Source: Tolypeutes matacus (lineage: Eukaryota; Chordata; Mammalia; Cingulata; Chlamyphoridae). From it: 64,000 bases of DNA. A program made the translations under genes and the position numbers. Every line of letters begins with the position of its first letter. Position 1 is the first letter of the stretch. Positions 22,930-34,779 of the stretch are shown here, piece by piece. The stretch covers positions 6,524,747 to 6,588,746 of the forward strand of contig JAKSZT010017954.1 of NCBI GenBank assembly GCA_026826555.1, written 5' to 3'. Below the pieces are notes generated by a model. It was not told the DNA's origin. It saw nothing but the letters and a program-made list of their open reading frames with translations, and made no database searches.

Positions 22930-23372
22930 GGGGAAGTGGATGTGGCTCCAGCAATTGGGCTCCCGTCTACCGTAGAGGAGGTGCAGGGTTCAATTCTCGG
23001 GGCCTCCTGGTGAAGGCAAGCTGGCCCACGTGGTGAGCTGGCCCAAGTGGAGAGCTGGTCCACGCGGAGTGCTGGCCCGCACTGAATACTGGTCTGCGCG
23101 GAGAGCAGGCGCAGCAAGATGAAACAACAAAAAGACACAGAGGAGAGACAAGAGCCGCAGCAGACCAGGGAGCTGAGGTGGCGCAAAAGATTGAGCACCT
23201 CTCTCCCACTCCGGAAGGTCCCAGAATCGGTTCCTGGTGCTACCTAGAGAGAAGACAATCAGACACAGAAGAACACACAGCAAATGGACATAGAAAGCAG
23301 ACAGCTGGGAGGAGGGGGGCATTGGCTGGTGGTGATGAGAGAATAAATAAATAAACCTTAAAAAAAAAAAAA
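22930..23372 (+). mobile_element. Long two-headed DAS-type SINE (first of three)
   Basis: About 440 bp. The first tRNA-like head (TGGCTCCAGCAATTGGG, B box GGTTCAATTC) is followed by degenerate GCTGGCCCACG-type short repeats (23020-23105). A second tRNA-like head follows (TGGCGCAAAAGATTGAG, B-box-like AATCGGTTCC at about 23223-23232), then a GACACAGAAGAACACACAGC-type tail region and AATAAATAAATA plus poly-A. Left target duplication ATATCAGACAG at 22919-22929; a partial ATCAG follows the tail at 23373-23377. Confidence 0.85.
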
Positions 23373-23375
23373 ATC

Positions 23376-23471
23376 AGGGAGCGGATGTAGCTCAAGTGGT
23401 TGAGCACCTGATTCCCACATATGTGGTCCTGGGTTCGATCCCCAGTACCTCCTAAAAACAAAACAAACAAA
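23376..23471 (+). mobile_element. Short DAS-type SINE (second of three)
   Basis: Head GCGGATGTAGCTCAAGTGG with B box GGTTCGATCC, ending TACCTCCTAAAAACAAAACAAACAAA. Joined to the tail of the first SINE with only GGGA between them. A 22-bp spacer (23472-23493) separates it from the third. This head subtype (GAGCACCTG, CCTCCTAAAAA tail) differs from the CCTCCCGG subtype at 4636 and 10150. Confidence 0.88.
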
Positions 23472-23493
23472 TGAGAAAACCAACTCACATTGG

Positions 23494-23585
23494 ACAGCGG
23501 ACATAGCTCAGTGGTTGAGCACCTGCTTCCCATATACACGGTCCTGGGTTTAATCCCCAGTACCTCCTAAAAAATACATACATAC
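23494..23585 (+). mobile_element. Short DAS-type SINE (third of three)
   Basis: Head AGCGGACATAGCTCAGTGG, B box GGTTTAATCC, end TACCTCCTAAAAAATACATACAT. The right target duplication ATATCAGACAG (23586-23596) matches the one to the left of the first SINE (22919-22929), so the whole trio lies inside a single duplicated target. Confidence 0.88.
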
Positions 23586-23596
23586 ATATCAGACAG

Positions 23597-24110
23597 AGTT
23601 GACTTCAGAACAAGCAATATTACTAGATAGAGCACAATATTACATTTAGATAATGATAAAGGGGTCAGTTCATCAAGAAAATATAATCCTAAAGGTTTAT
23701 ATCTTAATTACAAAGCTTTGAAATTTATAAAGCAAAAACTAATAGAACTGCAAGAAGAATTAGACAACTCCACCAATATAGTTGGAAAATTCAACATGCC
23801 TTTCTCATGTAAACACAAATTACTAAGAATAAAAAATACTTGAGCAACACTATCAATGAACATTTATAGAGTACTGCCTCCAACAACAGAACACTTTTTC
23901 TTTTCAAGTTCATGTGGCTTATTTATTAATATACACCTTAATCTGAACTATAAAATAAATTTCAATAAATGTAAAAGCATTGCTATTAAGCAACTTATGT
24001 TCTGTCACAGCAGTTTAAAACTAGAACTCAATACCAGAAAGGTTCTTGATATAACTGACATATTTCTTAATAATTCTTAGATCAAAGAAGAAATCATAAA
24101 TCAAATTTGA
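23597..24110 (+). mobile_element. Old L1M/HAL1 body, continuation (ORF2 endonuclease region)
   Basis: Continues the element broken at 22918: GTTGACTTCAGAACAAGCAATATTACTAG, then AGTTGGAAAATTCAACATGCC and CAACACTATCAATGAACATTTATAGAG follow the order of an L1 ORF2 endonuclease region. Heavily decayed; no functional frame. Confidence 0.65.
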
Positions 24111-24849
24111 TTTTACTTTTTCAATTGCTCTCATTTCTATGCATTTAAAAAATATAAAGAGATAATATATACTACTCACATGTGTAATTATTGACAATGA
24201 CATTCACTTGATATGTATATAAGTTAATAAAAAATATATTTAAACATATTTGGCTTAAAGAACATAATCACATGACTTGTTTGGAGAATGATATTTTTTT
24301 GATTGAAATAAACTACCAATTAAATACCCAAACTTGACAACTAATTAGGTTTAAAATATATGCTTGGAGCCTTCTGAAATAGTATTAAGGAATTTACAGA
24401 GTTACTATGAATCTAATTTTAGCTTTACACTGCAGTAGTACTGTTAGGTAAGATATTTTGTGATTGAACATGTCAGTTTTCAAGTGGGAATTGGTCCTTT
24501 AAATGTGTGACTCATCAGTCTGTCAACAGTCATTTACATTCTCTCTGAGGAAGAGGCCCTTCCTCATCCTGGTTATAAACAATTCCCAGCTCTTGCAGCT
24601 TCCTGAATAGGAAGCATTAGAACATAAATGATGATGTTGCAAAGTTCAATCTAGTATTAACCAGTGAAAACTAAAGGTAGAGAGCTCATTTCTGCTTTTA
24701 AAGAAGTAGAATTTAGGTGTATGTTTTGGAAGGAAGTGTTTAATAAAATAGCACCAAGATAAGGAATTCTCAGTATGTATCTAAATCAGTGTCTGGAAAA
24801 GTCTTGGGAATAACTGGAAATATATATTAGGTTTAATGTGACCTATATG
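24111..24849. other. No recognised gene
   Basis: AT-rich unique-looking sequence. 24480-24620 is somewhat more GC-balanced but shows no motif I recognise. Confidence 0.35.
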
Positions 24850-24850
24850 A

Positions 24851-24945
24851 ATTTTTTTTTTTTTTTAAGGTACCAGGGCCGGGGATTAAACCCGGGACCT
24901 TATAAGTGGGAAGCCGGTGCTCAACCACTGAGCCACATTGGCTTC
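24851..24945 (-). mobile_element. Short DAS-type SINE
   Basis: Reversed SINE: poly-T (24852-24867), then GGTACCAGGGCCGGGGATTAAACCCGGGACC (reversed B box region) and TGAGCCACATTGGCTTCCC (reversed A box and head start). The neighbouring LTR inserted immediately beside its head. No convincing target duplication of its own was found. Confidence 0.85.
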
Positions 24946-24999
24946 CCTGATATATTGGTCAGCCAAAGGGGTGCTGATGCAAAATACCAGAAATCACTT

Positions 25000-25242
25000 T
25001 TTTTTTTTTTTTTTTAAGATTTTATTTAATTATTTATCCCCCCCGTTGCTGCTTGTGCTTGCTGTGTCCATTTGCTGTGCATTTTTCTGTGTCTTCTTGT
25101 CTCCCTTTGTTGGGTCGTTTGCTGCATCAGCTCACCGCGCCGCGCAGGCTGGCTTGCCTTCACGAGGAGGCCCCAGGAATCGAACCCAGGGCCTCCCATG
25201 TAGTAAACGGGAGCCCTATGGATTGAGCCACATCCACTTCCC
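25000..25242 (-). mobile_element. Medium DAS-type SINE nested in the LTR
   Basis: Poly-T and AAGATTTTATTTAATTATTTAT on the left (reversed A-rich tail), a CTGTGTCCATTTGCTGTGCA middle, and GGAATCGAACCC plus TTGAGCCACATCC (reversed B and A boxes) on the right. Target duplication TCACTT at 24994-24999 and 25243-25248. LTR sequence resumes directly with GGTTTTTATAAAGGG, as in the other LTR copies. Confidence 0.85.
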
Positions 25243-25618
25243 TCACTTGGTTTTTATAAAGGGTATTTATTTGGGGTAGAAGTCCACAGTTACCAGGCCA
25301 TAAAGCATAAGTTTCTTCCCTCACCAAAGTCCGTTGCCACGTGTTAGAGCAAGACAGCTGCCGACGTTTGCCAGGGTTCAGGCTTCTTGGGTTCCTCTCT
25401 TCCCGGGGCTGCGTTTCCCTCTGGGCTCAAGTATTCTGTTTATTCCACAAGGTCAGCTGTAGACTATGAGGCTCTCTAGGCTTTGCTTCTCTCCACAAGG
25501 CCAGCTGTGAACTCTCAGGCCAATGGCTTGTCTCTTTCCTAAGCCGGGCCTTCTCTCCTTCCTCACCGGGACTCAAAATTAAAACTGCTTCAACTCTGTT
25601 CTTTGCCATGCCTTTTAT

Positions 25619-25827
25619 TTTATTTTATTTTTTATTTTTATTTTTTTTTTCTTTTTAAGATTTTATTCATTCATTCATCTATCCCCCCCCTGCTGCCCGC
25701 GCTCGCCGGGTCAGCCAACCACGCCACGCGGGCAGGCCCGCCCCCACCAGGAGGCCCCGGGAACCGAACCCGGGGCCCTCCACATGGCAAACGGGAGCCC
25801 CACCGACCGAGCCACAGCCGCCTCCCA
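25619..25827 (-). mobile_element. Medium DAS-type SINE nested in the LTR, 17-bp TSD
   Basis: Reversed SINE with AT-rich tail on the left, a CCCCCCCTGCTGCCCGCGCTCGCCGGGTCAGCC middle and reversed head GGAACCGAACCC ... CGAGCCACAGCCG. Perfect 17-bp target duplication TTTGCCATGCCTTTTAT (25602-25618 and 25828-25844). Very GC-rich and little decayed, hence young and later than the host LTR. Confidence 0.93.
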
Positions 25828-26002
25828 TTTGCCATGCCTTTTATATTTGATTCCCACTCCACCAAGGGGTGGGGCTCGAGTTAACACCCTAATCATAACT
25901 TAACCATGCCCAGATTAGCAGACCAGTTTACAAGCATGATCCAATATCTATTTTTGGAATTCATAATTACATCAAACTGCCAAACTGCTACACCTGAGTT
26001 GG

Positions 26003-26124
26003 TTTTTTTTTTTTTTCATTTGATTGCTTGTTGTTTGTCTTTGTTTTTAGGAGGCACCGGGAACTGAACCCGGGACCTCCCATGTGGGAAGCAGGCACAT
26101 CACTGCTTGAGCCACATCCACTCC
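26003..26124 (-). mobile_element. Short DAS-type SINE
   Basis: Poly-T (26003-26017), a TTTGATTGCTTGTTGTTTGTC linker, then GGAGGCACCGGGAACTGAACCCGGGACC and TTGAGCCACATCCACTCCC (reversed boxes). No clean target duplication. CCTATGA to the right (26125-26131) weakly resembles CCTATATGA to the left of the SINE at 24851, so both may have arrived together before the LTR split them. Confidence 0.85.
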
Positions 26125-26131
26125 CCTATGA

Positions 26132-29100
26132 CTTTAATAATGAAAAATGAAAAGACCTTTGTTGATTGGTGAGTGAGTGAACTTTTTATTTCCTGGAAAT
26201 AATACTTTGTACCAGCACCTATTGTGAGCATAATGTTCTTGCCCCAAACATTAGACCATCTTTCCCCTGTACTTAACAGGTTACTCAGAATACAAGGTAT
26301 TCTCTAATAGAAAATAAAATTTTAGTTTGCATGCTGAGAGTTGAGCGAGCGCTCCACCTCTCAAGAGAAGTATGAGTAACTCTGTAGGTATAAATCAAAG
26401 GGAAAGTAAGAATAACTGAATTTGTGACTTGCAGCCCTACTAAGCTGATGGAGCTTTCAGTAGCATGGAATGTTCATGATCCTGGTAAAAGATTTCCATT
26501 TTACAAATGAGTTTAGATGTCCTTCTCAGATTTAGATTAGTAACATGATGTAGGGCTTAGAGTTTATTTTGATTATTTGATTTGTAGCATTCCAGCAAAC
26601 ATGGTCAACCTCTTTATAAATTTTCTTAAAATAAGAGTTGTTTTACTTAAGGAGAAAAGGTTATTTCTGGGTTGATTACTTCAAAGGAATTATTTATTGA
26701 TAACTGCTGCAGAGCTTTTGACAAATTATTGTCAGTCTTTCTTGAAAACAGTTAAACTACCACCATTCTATCACCTTAAGTTCCATTCCTTCCCCTAGCC
26801 TTGGGAAGACTGCATAGCCATAAGTTTAATGCTTTGATTTTGAGTTTTTAAAATTTGAAGAGCCATATGACTGCAGAATGAAGAGATTTTCATAAAACAT
26901 ATTCCAAGAGAACCAGAAGTAATTTCACATGCCTAGAATTCATGTAAATATCCACCAATTCAATATATAAAATAATCTTCTCAATAAATGTTAAGGGATA
27001 TTATTTTACATTTGATTGTAGTACTTGCTCTTTATTTTCTCCTAGTATTCTGGTTAAACAGGTTGGAGAGACATGGTGGTAGTGATACCATGTATGTGTG
27101 GGTTACCTAAAAACTTTATTTGCTGCTTAATTTTCTAATGTTGAATCATTCCCTAAATAGCCTCAAGATCCAAATGCAATTGCAGTAATACTTGCTTAGA
27201 ATTGCAAACTATGAAACCTCTCATTTTGCTGGGAATCAAGAGAGGGGAGGAATTTTCCTATTAGAGCTTTCTATTTAAACAACAACAACAAAATCTTAAC
27301 CACCATCTCTCAAATGGCAGTTTGATACGTAAATATTAGTTTTAATTTTTGTATTATTTCCATTTCTTTTTTGGTAGTAATGGTATGTGTATAGACATCA
27401 TAGCATAGTCACTTATTTAAAAGGTCCAAGCTCTTTATTTGGGATCAGTTACTTGGTGCACATTATCTTTATAACTCTTATTTAATTGCCTCTCTTGCTC
27501 ACTGAATAGATTGAAATGATTGGAGAAAAATTTAAATAATGATCATTAGGCCCATTTGACTGTGATAAATTTACCAAATGATAAATAGAAATTTCAACCT
27601 TGTCAGGACATCCACCAAATACTATAGTTATTTTCAGTGATAGAGAGAGTCTCATCAATTATACCAAATAGCTCAACTCATTTGAGGCTGATAACTGAGC
27701 CTGTCTCAAAATTGAGGTTTTTTTAAAAATGGAAAATCAGTACATCATTGTTCCCAAACTGTCAGATTGCTTACTATTGCCCCAAGCTTATAGGCATTGG
27801 TAGATCGGAAATTTGAGGCAAGGGAAGGACAAGGGAAGAGTCATAGTAGAAGTGAGTCCTTTCCCCTTTTTCCTGACTACGCTTTGCCCACCTGTCTCTT
27901 ACCCTTTGCCGTTCTATTCTGAGAGGGGTCTGATCAATCAGCCCTGAAGATGGGTGCCACTGCTGCTAGATTGTTGCCATTAACCAGCTTTCATGGCTTT
28001 TGTGGGAGCCTCCTTTTCATTAGTATTTGCAACATGTTCACCAGCAAAATGATTATGTTAGGCAGAGACATCACATCACTTACATTTCATAGCTCAGTGC
28101 AATTTTCATAAACTGAGAGGCAACATCCAAAAAAACATGACTCAGAATTAGAGTTTCAGAAGATTATTATATAGACATTATTTCCCTCAGGTCACGGGCT
28201 TTAGTCAAATTTGGAGGGGAATGAAATTGCCAACAGTGAAAAGCAGACAGAAAGGTATGAGTTCATGAGCAGAGAAATAACATTTTCATTTGTTCTTTCC
28301 CCATGGGAAAGATTCAGCATTCCGGTAAATGGAGACAGTTATAAGAAATGAATTTTTGTCAGCAGGGATGTGATTTTAAGGCTCACTTATCCATTGGCAA
28401 TCTAGATTTCTAACCCCAGGAATCTAGGAAATTGCTACAGAATGTAGTCTTTATTATAAACAAGTTTTTTTTTTTTGGGGGGGGGGCGGGGCACTATTTC
28501 CCTCTTCTTTTCTTGGTCAGAGATTTTAAGACGAAGGACTACATTTCTTCCTGCCATTCAGGGGTCAGATGACTGCAGTTTCCTGTCTGCCATGAGTTTC
28601 TCTGCTTTGCTGTTGCTTTGTGATGGAAACCTTTTTCCTCCCCTACCAAGCTTTCCCCATTCTCCCATTGCCTTTCCTACCCCACTCTGTTTATCAAGCA
28701 TAATGCTAACAATATTGGAAGTCACAGATGCTTACTAGTGATATATCTGTGGCGTCCACCTCTGTTCCTAAGCATTTACAGGATATCTTGTGGTGCTGCT
28801 GCTTCTCTGTTCTCAGTCATTCTGTGTCTATAGGCAAGGCAGGAAAAGTGGCTTTCAGCTACCTCTCGTTTTTCCTGGCATAAAGACCAAGGATTTGCAG
28901 GGTTCCTGCAGGGTAATCTCAGACAACCTTCTTCATAATTAAAGAATGCTCTTTCATGGGAAATTTTATTTTCCTTCTTCAGTTTCATCTGATAATTCTC
29001 ATTCCATCACTCACTCAAATTCTGCACCAGAGGTTCTCCTGCTAGCTATAGTATATCCTTAAGAGCAGAAGATATTTCATATAACTTAAACCCTTCATTT

Positions 29101-30339
29101 CTAGAAATGCAGAGAAGTTCTGTAACATTAATCTCACCTTTATATTTTTTCAATTTTTAATAACTTGAAAATATGTGTATCTAATACTTCTTCCCCTGTG
29201 CATTTTTGTCCATTTTAATATCTCTCTCAACACCTCAAACCTATTTGGCCAGGAATATTATTAGAAATTTTACTGCCTGTCCAATTTTACTGAAGGCAAA
29301 TTGCATTAGGTTCTGTTACCTTTGTTATTATTATGTCTACAATATAATGATTCAGAAACATCACAACTATAATTGGTTAATTCATGAAAATTGATTACCC
29401 TCACTTATTATTTGATTGGATTTGGCCTATGTGATTCACTGTGATCCATATACTTTCCCCAAACATCCAAGGCTTCTAAAAGCAAGGCAGAGGGGATGTG
29501 AGGATTAGAAGAAACATCTGTTTTGCTGCAAAGTGCATCCAGTCACATGTTTTCATTCCTGTGTGGTGTGGTAAAAGGGCTCACTTAACTAGCCAGTTTG
29601 TTGATATATTCTAGTATTCTGTGGTGTTTCAAAAAAAAATTTTTTTTTCTTTTCTATTGAAGTTTTCTTAAAATGTGGAATTCCCTTTATCATTGGGAGT
29701 TTGGGTACCTTCTGTTTAAGAAATTGCTTAGGAAGGTGTTATATTCCATTCTATGCAATGAACCACTCTTGGCATTTATGGAAATCCTTCCTTGCAGTAT
29801 TTGGGGGACAGATACCTGGAGTGTTTACATGACAAAAACTTGCCTTTTATATATTATTCATCTTATTTCCAGCAACCTCTTTTCTAATATTTTATATTGT
29901 TAAATAGAAGTTGTATGATTGTTTCATACAGAAGGTAATAATCTGGAAGGCACTCAAATTCCAATGTTTGGAACCTTCCTGGGTTCCATATACCTCAACA
30001 GGAGTAAAAAACCCTATGGCCTGCTGGCTTTTTGCAGATGTTCTCATCACATAACAAGGTTTCATTAGTTACTGGCTATAATGGGGTTGTTTTTGATTAG
30101 TTCCCAAAGAAGAATGGAATAAGGTAAATGTAGTAATTCATGGCACAAATAAGAAAGATATGGACATTTTTAGTATAATAATGACATACTAACAGCAGTA
30201 CTGTCAGAAAGCATCCACCCAGTCACTTGAAAACTACTTATTAGCCATGGCTTTGGAGTCTCACTGTTTACTGTTTTGAGCCAGGGACAGGATGTCTCAT
30301 CTATATCCTTGACATTTGCTTAAGGGCTCTTAACTGTAG
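26132..30339. other. No recognised gene; mostly unique sequence
   Basis: About 4.2 kb of unique-looking AT-rich sequence with only short chance frames. A T-run meets a G-run at 28467-28491. No repeat family was placed with confidence, which makes it the largest nearly repeat-free block of the window. Confidence 0.4.
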
Positions 30340-30619
30340 AGAAATTGATCAACCTCTTGGTGTTTGGTTTTCTCTTTTGTAAAATGGCAATGATTTTGCC
30401 TGTCGAAACAGCTATTACTTTTTTTTTTTTTTTCCGCAGCAATACTAGTGTGAATGAAGTGTTGTTACATGATTTGAACTCCTTGGGAAAATTAACCCAC
30501 CTTGCTTTCACATATCATTTCATAAAACTTAGTCTTCTTGATTTAGATGATAATACAATACAATCTCATGTAATTGGAATGTAGTGTTTTTGTTCATTTA
30601 AATCCCCCCAATCCATCCT

Positions 30620-30840
30620 ATTATTATTTTTTTAAATATGTTTTTATTACAGTAGTTGTGAACTTACAAAATAATCATACACATGTATTGGATTCTCTTA
30701 CAACACCCCTTCCTCAACACATCACACTGTGGTGGAACATTTGCTACAGATTATGAGATAATATCATCAGACTATTACCACCAACCATGGCCCATAGCGT
30801 ACATTTGGCACACTTTTTCATTACTCCCCCATTATTTGTT
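30620..30840 (-). mobile_element. L1 3'UTR fragment
   Basis: Antisense: TTTTTATTACAGTAGTTGTGAACTTACAAAATAATCATAC, then CCTTCCTCAACACATCACACTGTGGTGG, TTTGCTACAGATTATGAG and CCATGGCCCATAGCGTACAT. Read in reverse it parallels the L1 3'UTR at 59030-59347 (CTATAGTTAATAGTAATATT, TTCTGTAAGTTCACAACTTTT). Confidence 0.65.
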
Positions 30841-31384
30841 AATTTAAATTTGAATCACTTTGGAAAATATATTTGTTCCAGTGTACTTGTTCTTGAAAAA
30901 TCAATCTATAATGTATTCGGTGTATTTTTGTCTCAGAAAGCATGATCTGGCAAACAAATCTCTCTCTTGTGATGGATTGTCTTGCATGGCCTTGGGGCCA
31001 TAATACTGGAGTGCAATCCTCTCTGCAGCAAAAAGTAAATATAAAATGAGACTCCTATGAGAGGTTGAGCAGGATTTTTTCTGATTTCAGGCTGTACCTT
31101 GAAAGTTGCTGTTTAATAAGTAGGTTTCTGATATGAATATTTTGTCTGTGTTTTACCTATTTCTCCTTTAAAGGGAAATATGTACATTATCCACACTTAT
31201 AAAAAATAGTACAGTTCCAATGCAAGATAGCATATTGCATTCACATCTTCACAGGATATGTAACATGCTTAGTAGACCTGACTTGATTAAATCCTATGGT
31301 TTGCCTCTAGTTTTTCAAAATTTCAAAGGTGGTAATCTGTCAATAAGTTTCAAATTTCATAAATAATATCAGTCATGATCCCAG

Positions 31385-31620
31385 CTAGCTTTTCTTGAAC
31401 TTCAGTTCTATGCCAGGCGCCTTTCTAAGTAAGCGTCTTTCAGATAATAACTTGATTTGTCCTTGTAACTACTCTCTCAGGGATGTACTGTTGTTATCTC
31501 CATTTTACCAGTGAGGAGCCTGGTGTTCAAAGAGGTTAAGAAGCCCGTCCAAGGTCATATATCTGTGTGGTGGCTAAGGTATATTTGAATTTAGGCAGCT
31601 TGATAGTTCTTGCTCATAAT
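31385..31620 (-). mobile_element. MIR
   Basis: Antisense MIR (old tRNA-derived SINE): CTATGCCAGGCGCCTTTCTAAG, GTTGTTATCTCCATTTTACCAG, AAAGAGGTTAAGAAGCCCGTCCAAGGTCATA follow the MIR order. Typical divergence; no TSD. Confidence 0.75.
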
Positions 31621-31647
31621 TCCCATATGGTGATGCCTTGAAGGTTT

Positions 31648-31678
31648 GTGTGTGTGAATGTGTGTGTGTGTGTGTGTT
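31648..31678. repeat. (TG)n microsatellite
   Basis: Interrupted TG dinucleotide run (TGTGTGTGTGAATGTGTGTGTGTGTGTGTG). Confidence 0.9.
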
Positions 31679-31679
31679 G

Positions 31680-33261
31680 TGAAAGAGAGCATTCTTTCTG
31701 AATTAAATCTATTTCTTTTCCATTGGAATGATCTCATCCCTTTCTGTCCATTGTCTGGTTTTCACACAATGGTTTGTCTTCCTGTTAGTTGTTTGTGGTT
31801 TGTCTGGTGATCTTTTATAATTAACATCATTCTTACTTTCATTTGCCATTCTTAGGAAATTACTTTTCCTTTGAGTTCTGACCCCCTAATATTATGTCCT
31901 TTAGACCCCTGAAGGGTGAGTGTCCCTGTGGTGCCATTAGCCACTAGTACAGAGAAGTAGGAATGGCAGCCTTAGATACCAATTAAAAATAAATCACCTT
32001 TTGAATGAAATACAACTTTATGCCTGCTAAGACACAGAGGATTTGGTCTCTTAGTTTCCTTTGCCATAACTGACATCATCAAGAACTTCCTGGGGCAGTA
32101 AAAGGGTATTTAAGAGAAAGCTTTTTCAGTTGCAGTGGAAAACTAGTCATATTTCACATGTTTTATTAAAATATAGAATAGACTTTTAACAGGTCCTTTG
32201 GAGAGTCCTGGTGAATGTCCATTGTTGTATGGCAGTCTTATGGATGTCATTAGGCATTAGCAGCAAGTGGATAGTATCCCAGCAATCCACTCTGACTCAC
32301 AGGGTAGTCTGTGTTTCTATATTTGTTATGACTGTGTTTTAATGGGTGAGGTCTCCCCACCATCTCAGTTTCCTGGCTTGTCTTCTCTTCTGTTTATCTT
32401 GGCTCCACCTTTGGCTCAGCTGGACACCACAGGCTCCATCAGAGTTAGCTGGAATGCAAGCCCATCATGCCGGTTCTCCCATATCCCAGTGGCATTTTAT
32501 GGCTCGGAGAGAATTGAAACTAATCTCTGGGTGGCCAGTGGTTGGTTGTACCCAGCCAAATGTGGACAAGTGGAAAAACTGCGTGGTTGTAAGAGTCTGT
32601 GTATATTTCGTCTTTTCACTGGCACGTTTTTGAATCCCAATAAATAAATCTCTTTTCCTCCTTGATTTTTGGATGGTTAATTACTTAGGCCATGAAGAAT
32701 GAGTTTTGGTTATCTCCGGGTTAGGGAGGGGTGGTTCTTTCGGAAAAACTGTGATTATCCAGAGATGTTACATGTTACATTGTGCTTTTCTCCTCATCCA
32801 TTTTTAACATCTGCAAGGCCTGGCTTTCCTGGGCACCTACAGCAGTGCCACCTGCTAGCTTGGCAGACTGGAGAGACACTCAAACTCATGTCTGGCTTCC
32901 TGCGTATATATGTATTGTTTTTCTGACATGATGGTTTGGCAGACATTTCCTGTTTTACAGCTCTGGTAAAGAGTGGTGAATGGACTCACATACCCAAGAC
33001 TGTGAAGTGGGATTTCCCCAGAAACAGGGATGGGGGACAGAAACTTAGCAGGACAAGGCTTCTGCAGGTGAAAGTTGATCTCTAAGCTGCATATAAATTT
33101 TTCTGATCTGGAGAGAATGATAGGACCCTGAGACCACCACTTCACAGCATTGGTATAACCTCCATTGCAAATGCTGAAATTATGGCTTTGGTTGTAGAAG
33201 ATGGAAATTAGTTCAGACTGATATTTTATTACCTCTCACAGACTTTTTCAGATCTATCTGA
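31680..33261. other. No recognised gene
   Basis: Unique-looking sequence. The frame 32267-32647 (126 codons, plus) overlaps another at 32346-32633 and has no recognisable domain, so neither is called as a gene. An AATAAATAAAT motif at about 32639 has no supported transcript upstream. Confidence 0.4.
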
Positions 33262-33266
33262 GATGC

Positions 33267-33777
33267 TGTATTAGTCAGCCAAAGGGATACTAATGTGAAA
33301 TACCAAAAATGGGTTGGTCTTTATAAAGGGTATTTATTGGGGGTAGAAGTCCACAGATACCAGGCCATAAAGCATTAAGTTTCTTCTCTCACCACAGTCC
33401 TTTGCCACGTGTTAGAGCAAGACAGCTGCCGGCGTTTGCCAGGGTTCAGGCTTCTGGGGTTCCTCTCTTCCCGGGGCTGCGTTTCTCTCCGGGCTTAGCT
33501 CCTGTTTCCTCCACAAGGTCAGCTGTAGACGATCAGGCGAACGGCTGGCTTCTCTTCTCCTGGGGCCTTCTTTCCAACATCAAAACTGCTTCTCAAAAGA
33601 CTGCTGCTCAAAACTGTTCTTGCCATGCCTTTTATATTTGATTCCCCACCCACCAAGGGGTGGGGCTCAACACCCTAATCATAACCTAATCATGCCCAGA
33701 TTAACAGATCAGTTTACAAGCATGATCCAATTATATTTTTGGAATTCATAATTACATCAAATTGGCCAATGGTTACA
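33267..33777 (-). mobile_element. Solo LTR (same family) with perfect 5-bp TSD
   Basis: A 511-bp element with canonical TG...CA ends (TGTATTAGTCAGCC ... GGTTACA), flanked by GATGC (33262-33266 and 33778-33782). It is the cleanest, uninterrupted copy of the family: GGTCTTTATAAAGGGTATTTATTG, GCCACGTGTTAGAGCAAGAC and CCAAGGGGTGGGGCTCAACACC are shared with 24951-25992. Orientation is inferred as minus from its resemblance to MaLR 3' ends. No internal sequence. Confidence 0.88.
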
Positions 33778-33782
33778 GATGC

Positions 33783-34779
33783 TCAACATAAACCTTTTTG
33801 TAGAGGTCCCGTTGGCTGCAACTCTGGTTTGGATAATGGTCAGTGGAACGCTCACACCAGAATAAATGATGTTACTAACCAAAAAGAGTAGAAGTCATCT
33901 CCCTACAAAGTGCTTCACAAAAGAGACTTTCTTTGCTCCTCCCAGTACATGCAGAAATGATGTGTGGTAAGAATAGATACAGTTTATTTTGAAAGTCTTT
34001 CAGCCACAGGTCTTTCTAAAGCATAATTTTATCTTCCAGGGAAACTAAAATAAATACCAGCCTAATAAACTTCAGATTTTTTAAAGTAAGTTATCCTATT
34101 GTATTTCTGTGAGAAGGAAAGTATGAGGTCTACTTGTGTACTTATTTTTTTAATTTTTTATTTGATTTATTTTCCAAGTTATCCTGTCCCAATTCAGCCT
34201 GAAAAGTAGAAGAAAATACCTTACCATATGAAAAATGAATGTAGTACAAAATTCAAGATTTTAAAAGAGAAGGTGGAGAGTATATTTTGATGCCAACTTT
34301 GGAATTTTCTTTAAAAAGCAGAACACATACATACCCACTTAGTTTTGTCTTGGAAGTTAATGATCAAACTTATACACTCAGTAGTCTTTGAAAAGAAAGT
34401 CTTCCATCCAGGCTTCCCCTCATTTGTCCTTTGTTTTTAATATGTTCATGGGCCAATTGGTCCTTTCCCTAGCTCTCTCTGAACCCCTTCTTGCCCTTAT
34501 GCCTGTCTCTTGTTCCCCTTCCTGCCATCTCCAGCTCTCTCTCTGCCTCTTGGCTTCTCTTGACTCCCTGCCTAACTTAGACCAAGTTTATGAACTGCAA
34601 GCTGCATTCTGTCATCCCTTCAGCTGGACATGCCTGCCATTTTCCAGGTCCCTAGGACATTTCAGTGGCCTGACTTCTTGACTTGCCCCCTTTTCCTCAC
34701 TCACTCTTCTCAGTCTGCTTCACTGATTATCTTTTCATCCATATCCTTGTATGTGGCTAATCCCCCAAGATTCCTCTTG
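33783..34779. other. No recognised gene
   Basis: Unique-looking. The 34388-34681 frame (97 codons) lies in pyrimidine-rich sequence and lacks motifs. Confidence 0.4.

Larger units (their letters stand above)
24951..25992 (-). mobile_element. Solo LTR (same family) with 5-bp TSD, expanded by two nested SINEs
   Basis: Flanked by the perfect 5-bp repeat CCTGA (24946-24950 and 25993-25997). Ends: TATATTGGTCAGCCAAAGG on the left (the first G of TG is mutated to A) and ...CTGCTACA on the right. Its own sequence without nested insertions is about 570 bp, close to the copy at 33267. Two SINEs interrupt it (25000-25242 and 25619-25827), both inserted after the LTR and both in the same orientation. 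No internal viral genes. Confidence 0.85.

Noticed and set aside
22990..23539. Several minus-strand frames near 100 codons
   Set aside because: They are antisense to the SINE trio, and their repetitive residues reflect the GCTGGCCCACG short repeats.
25671..25896. GC-rich minus-strand frames of 61-64 codons
   Set aside because: They read through the nested SINE head at 25619-25827 and are not genes.
28467..28491. T-run followed by G-run considered as a retrotransposon tail or G-quadruplex
   Set aside because: A single homopolymer junction without multiple G tracts or an element beside it.
32267..32647. 126-codon plus-strand frame
   Set aside because: It overlaps another long frame, lacks any recognisable domain, and has no splice or promoter context.
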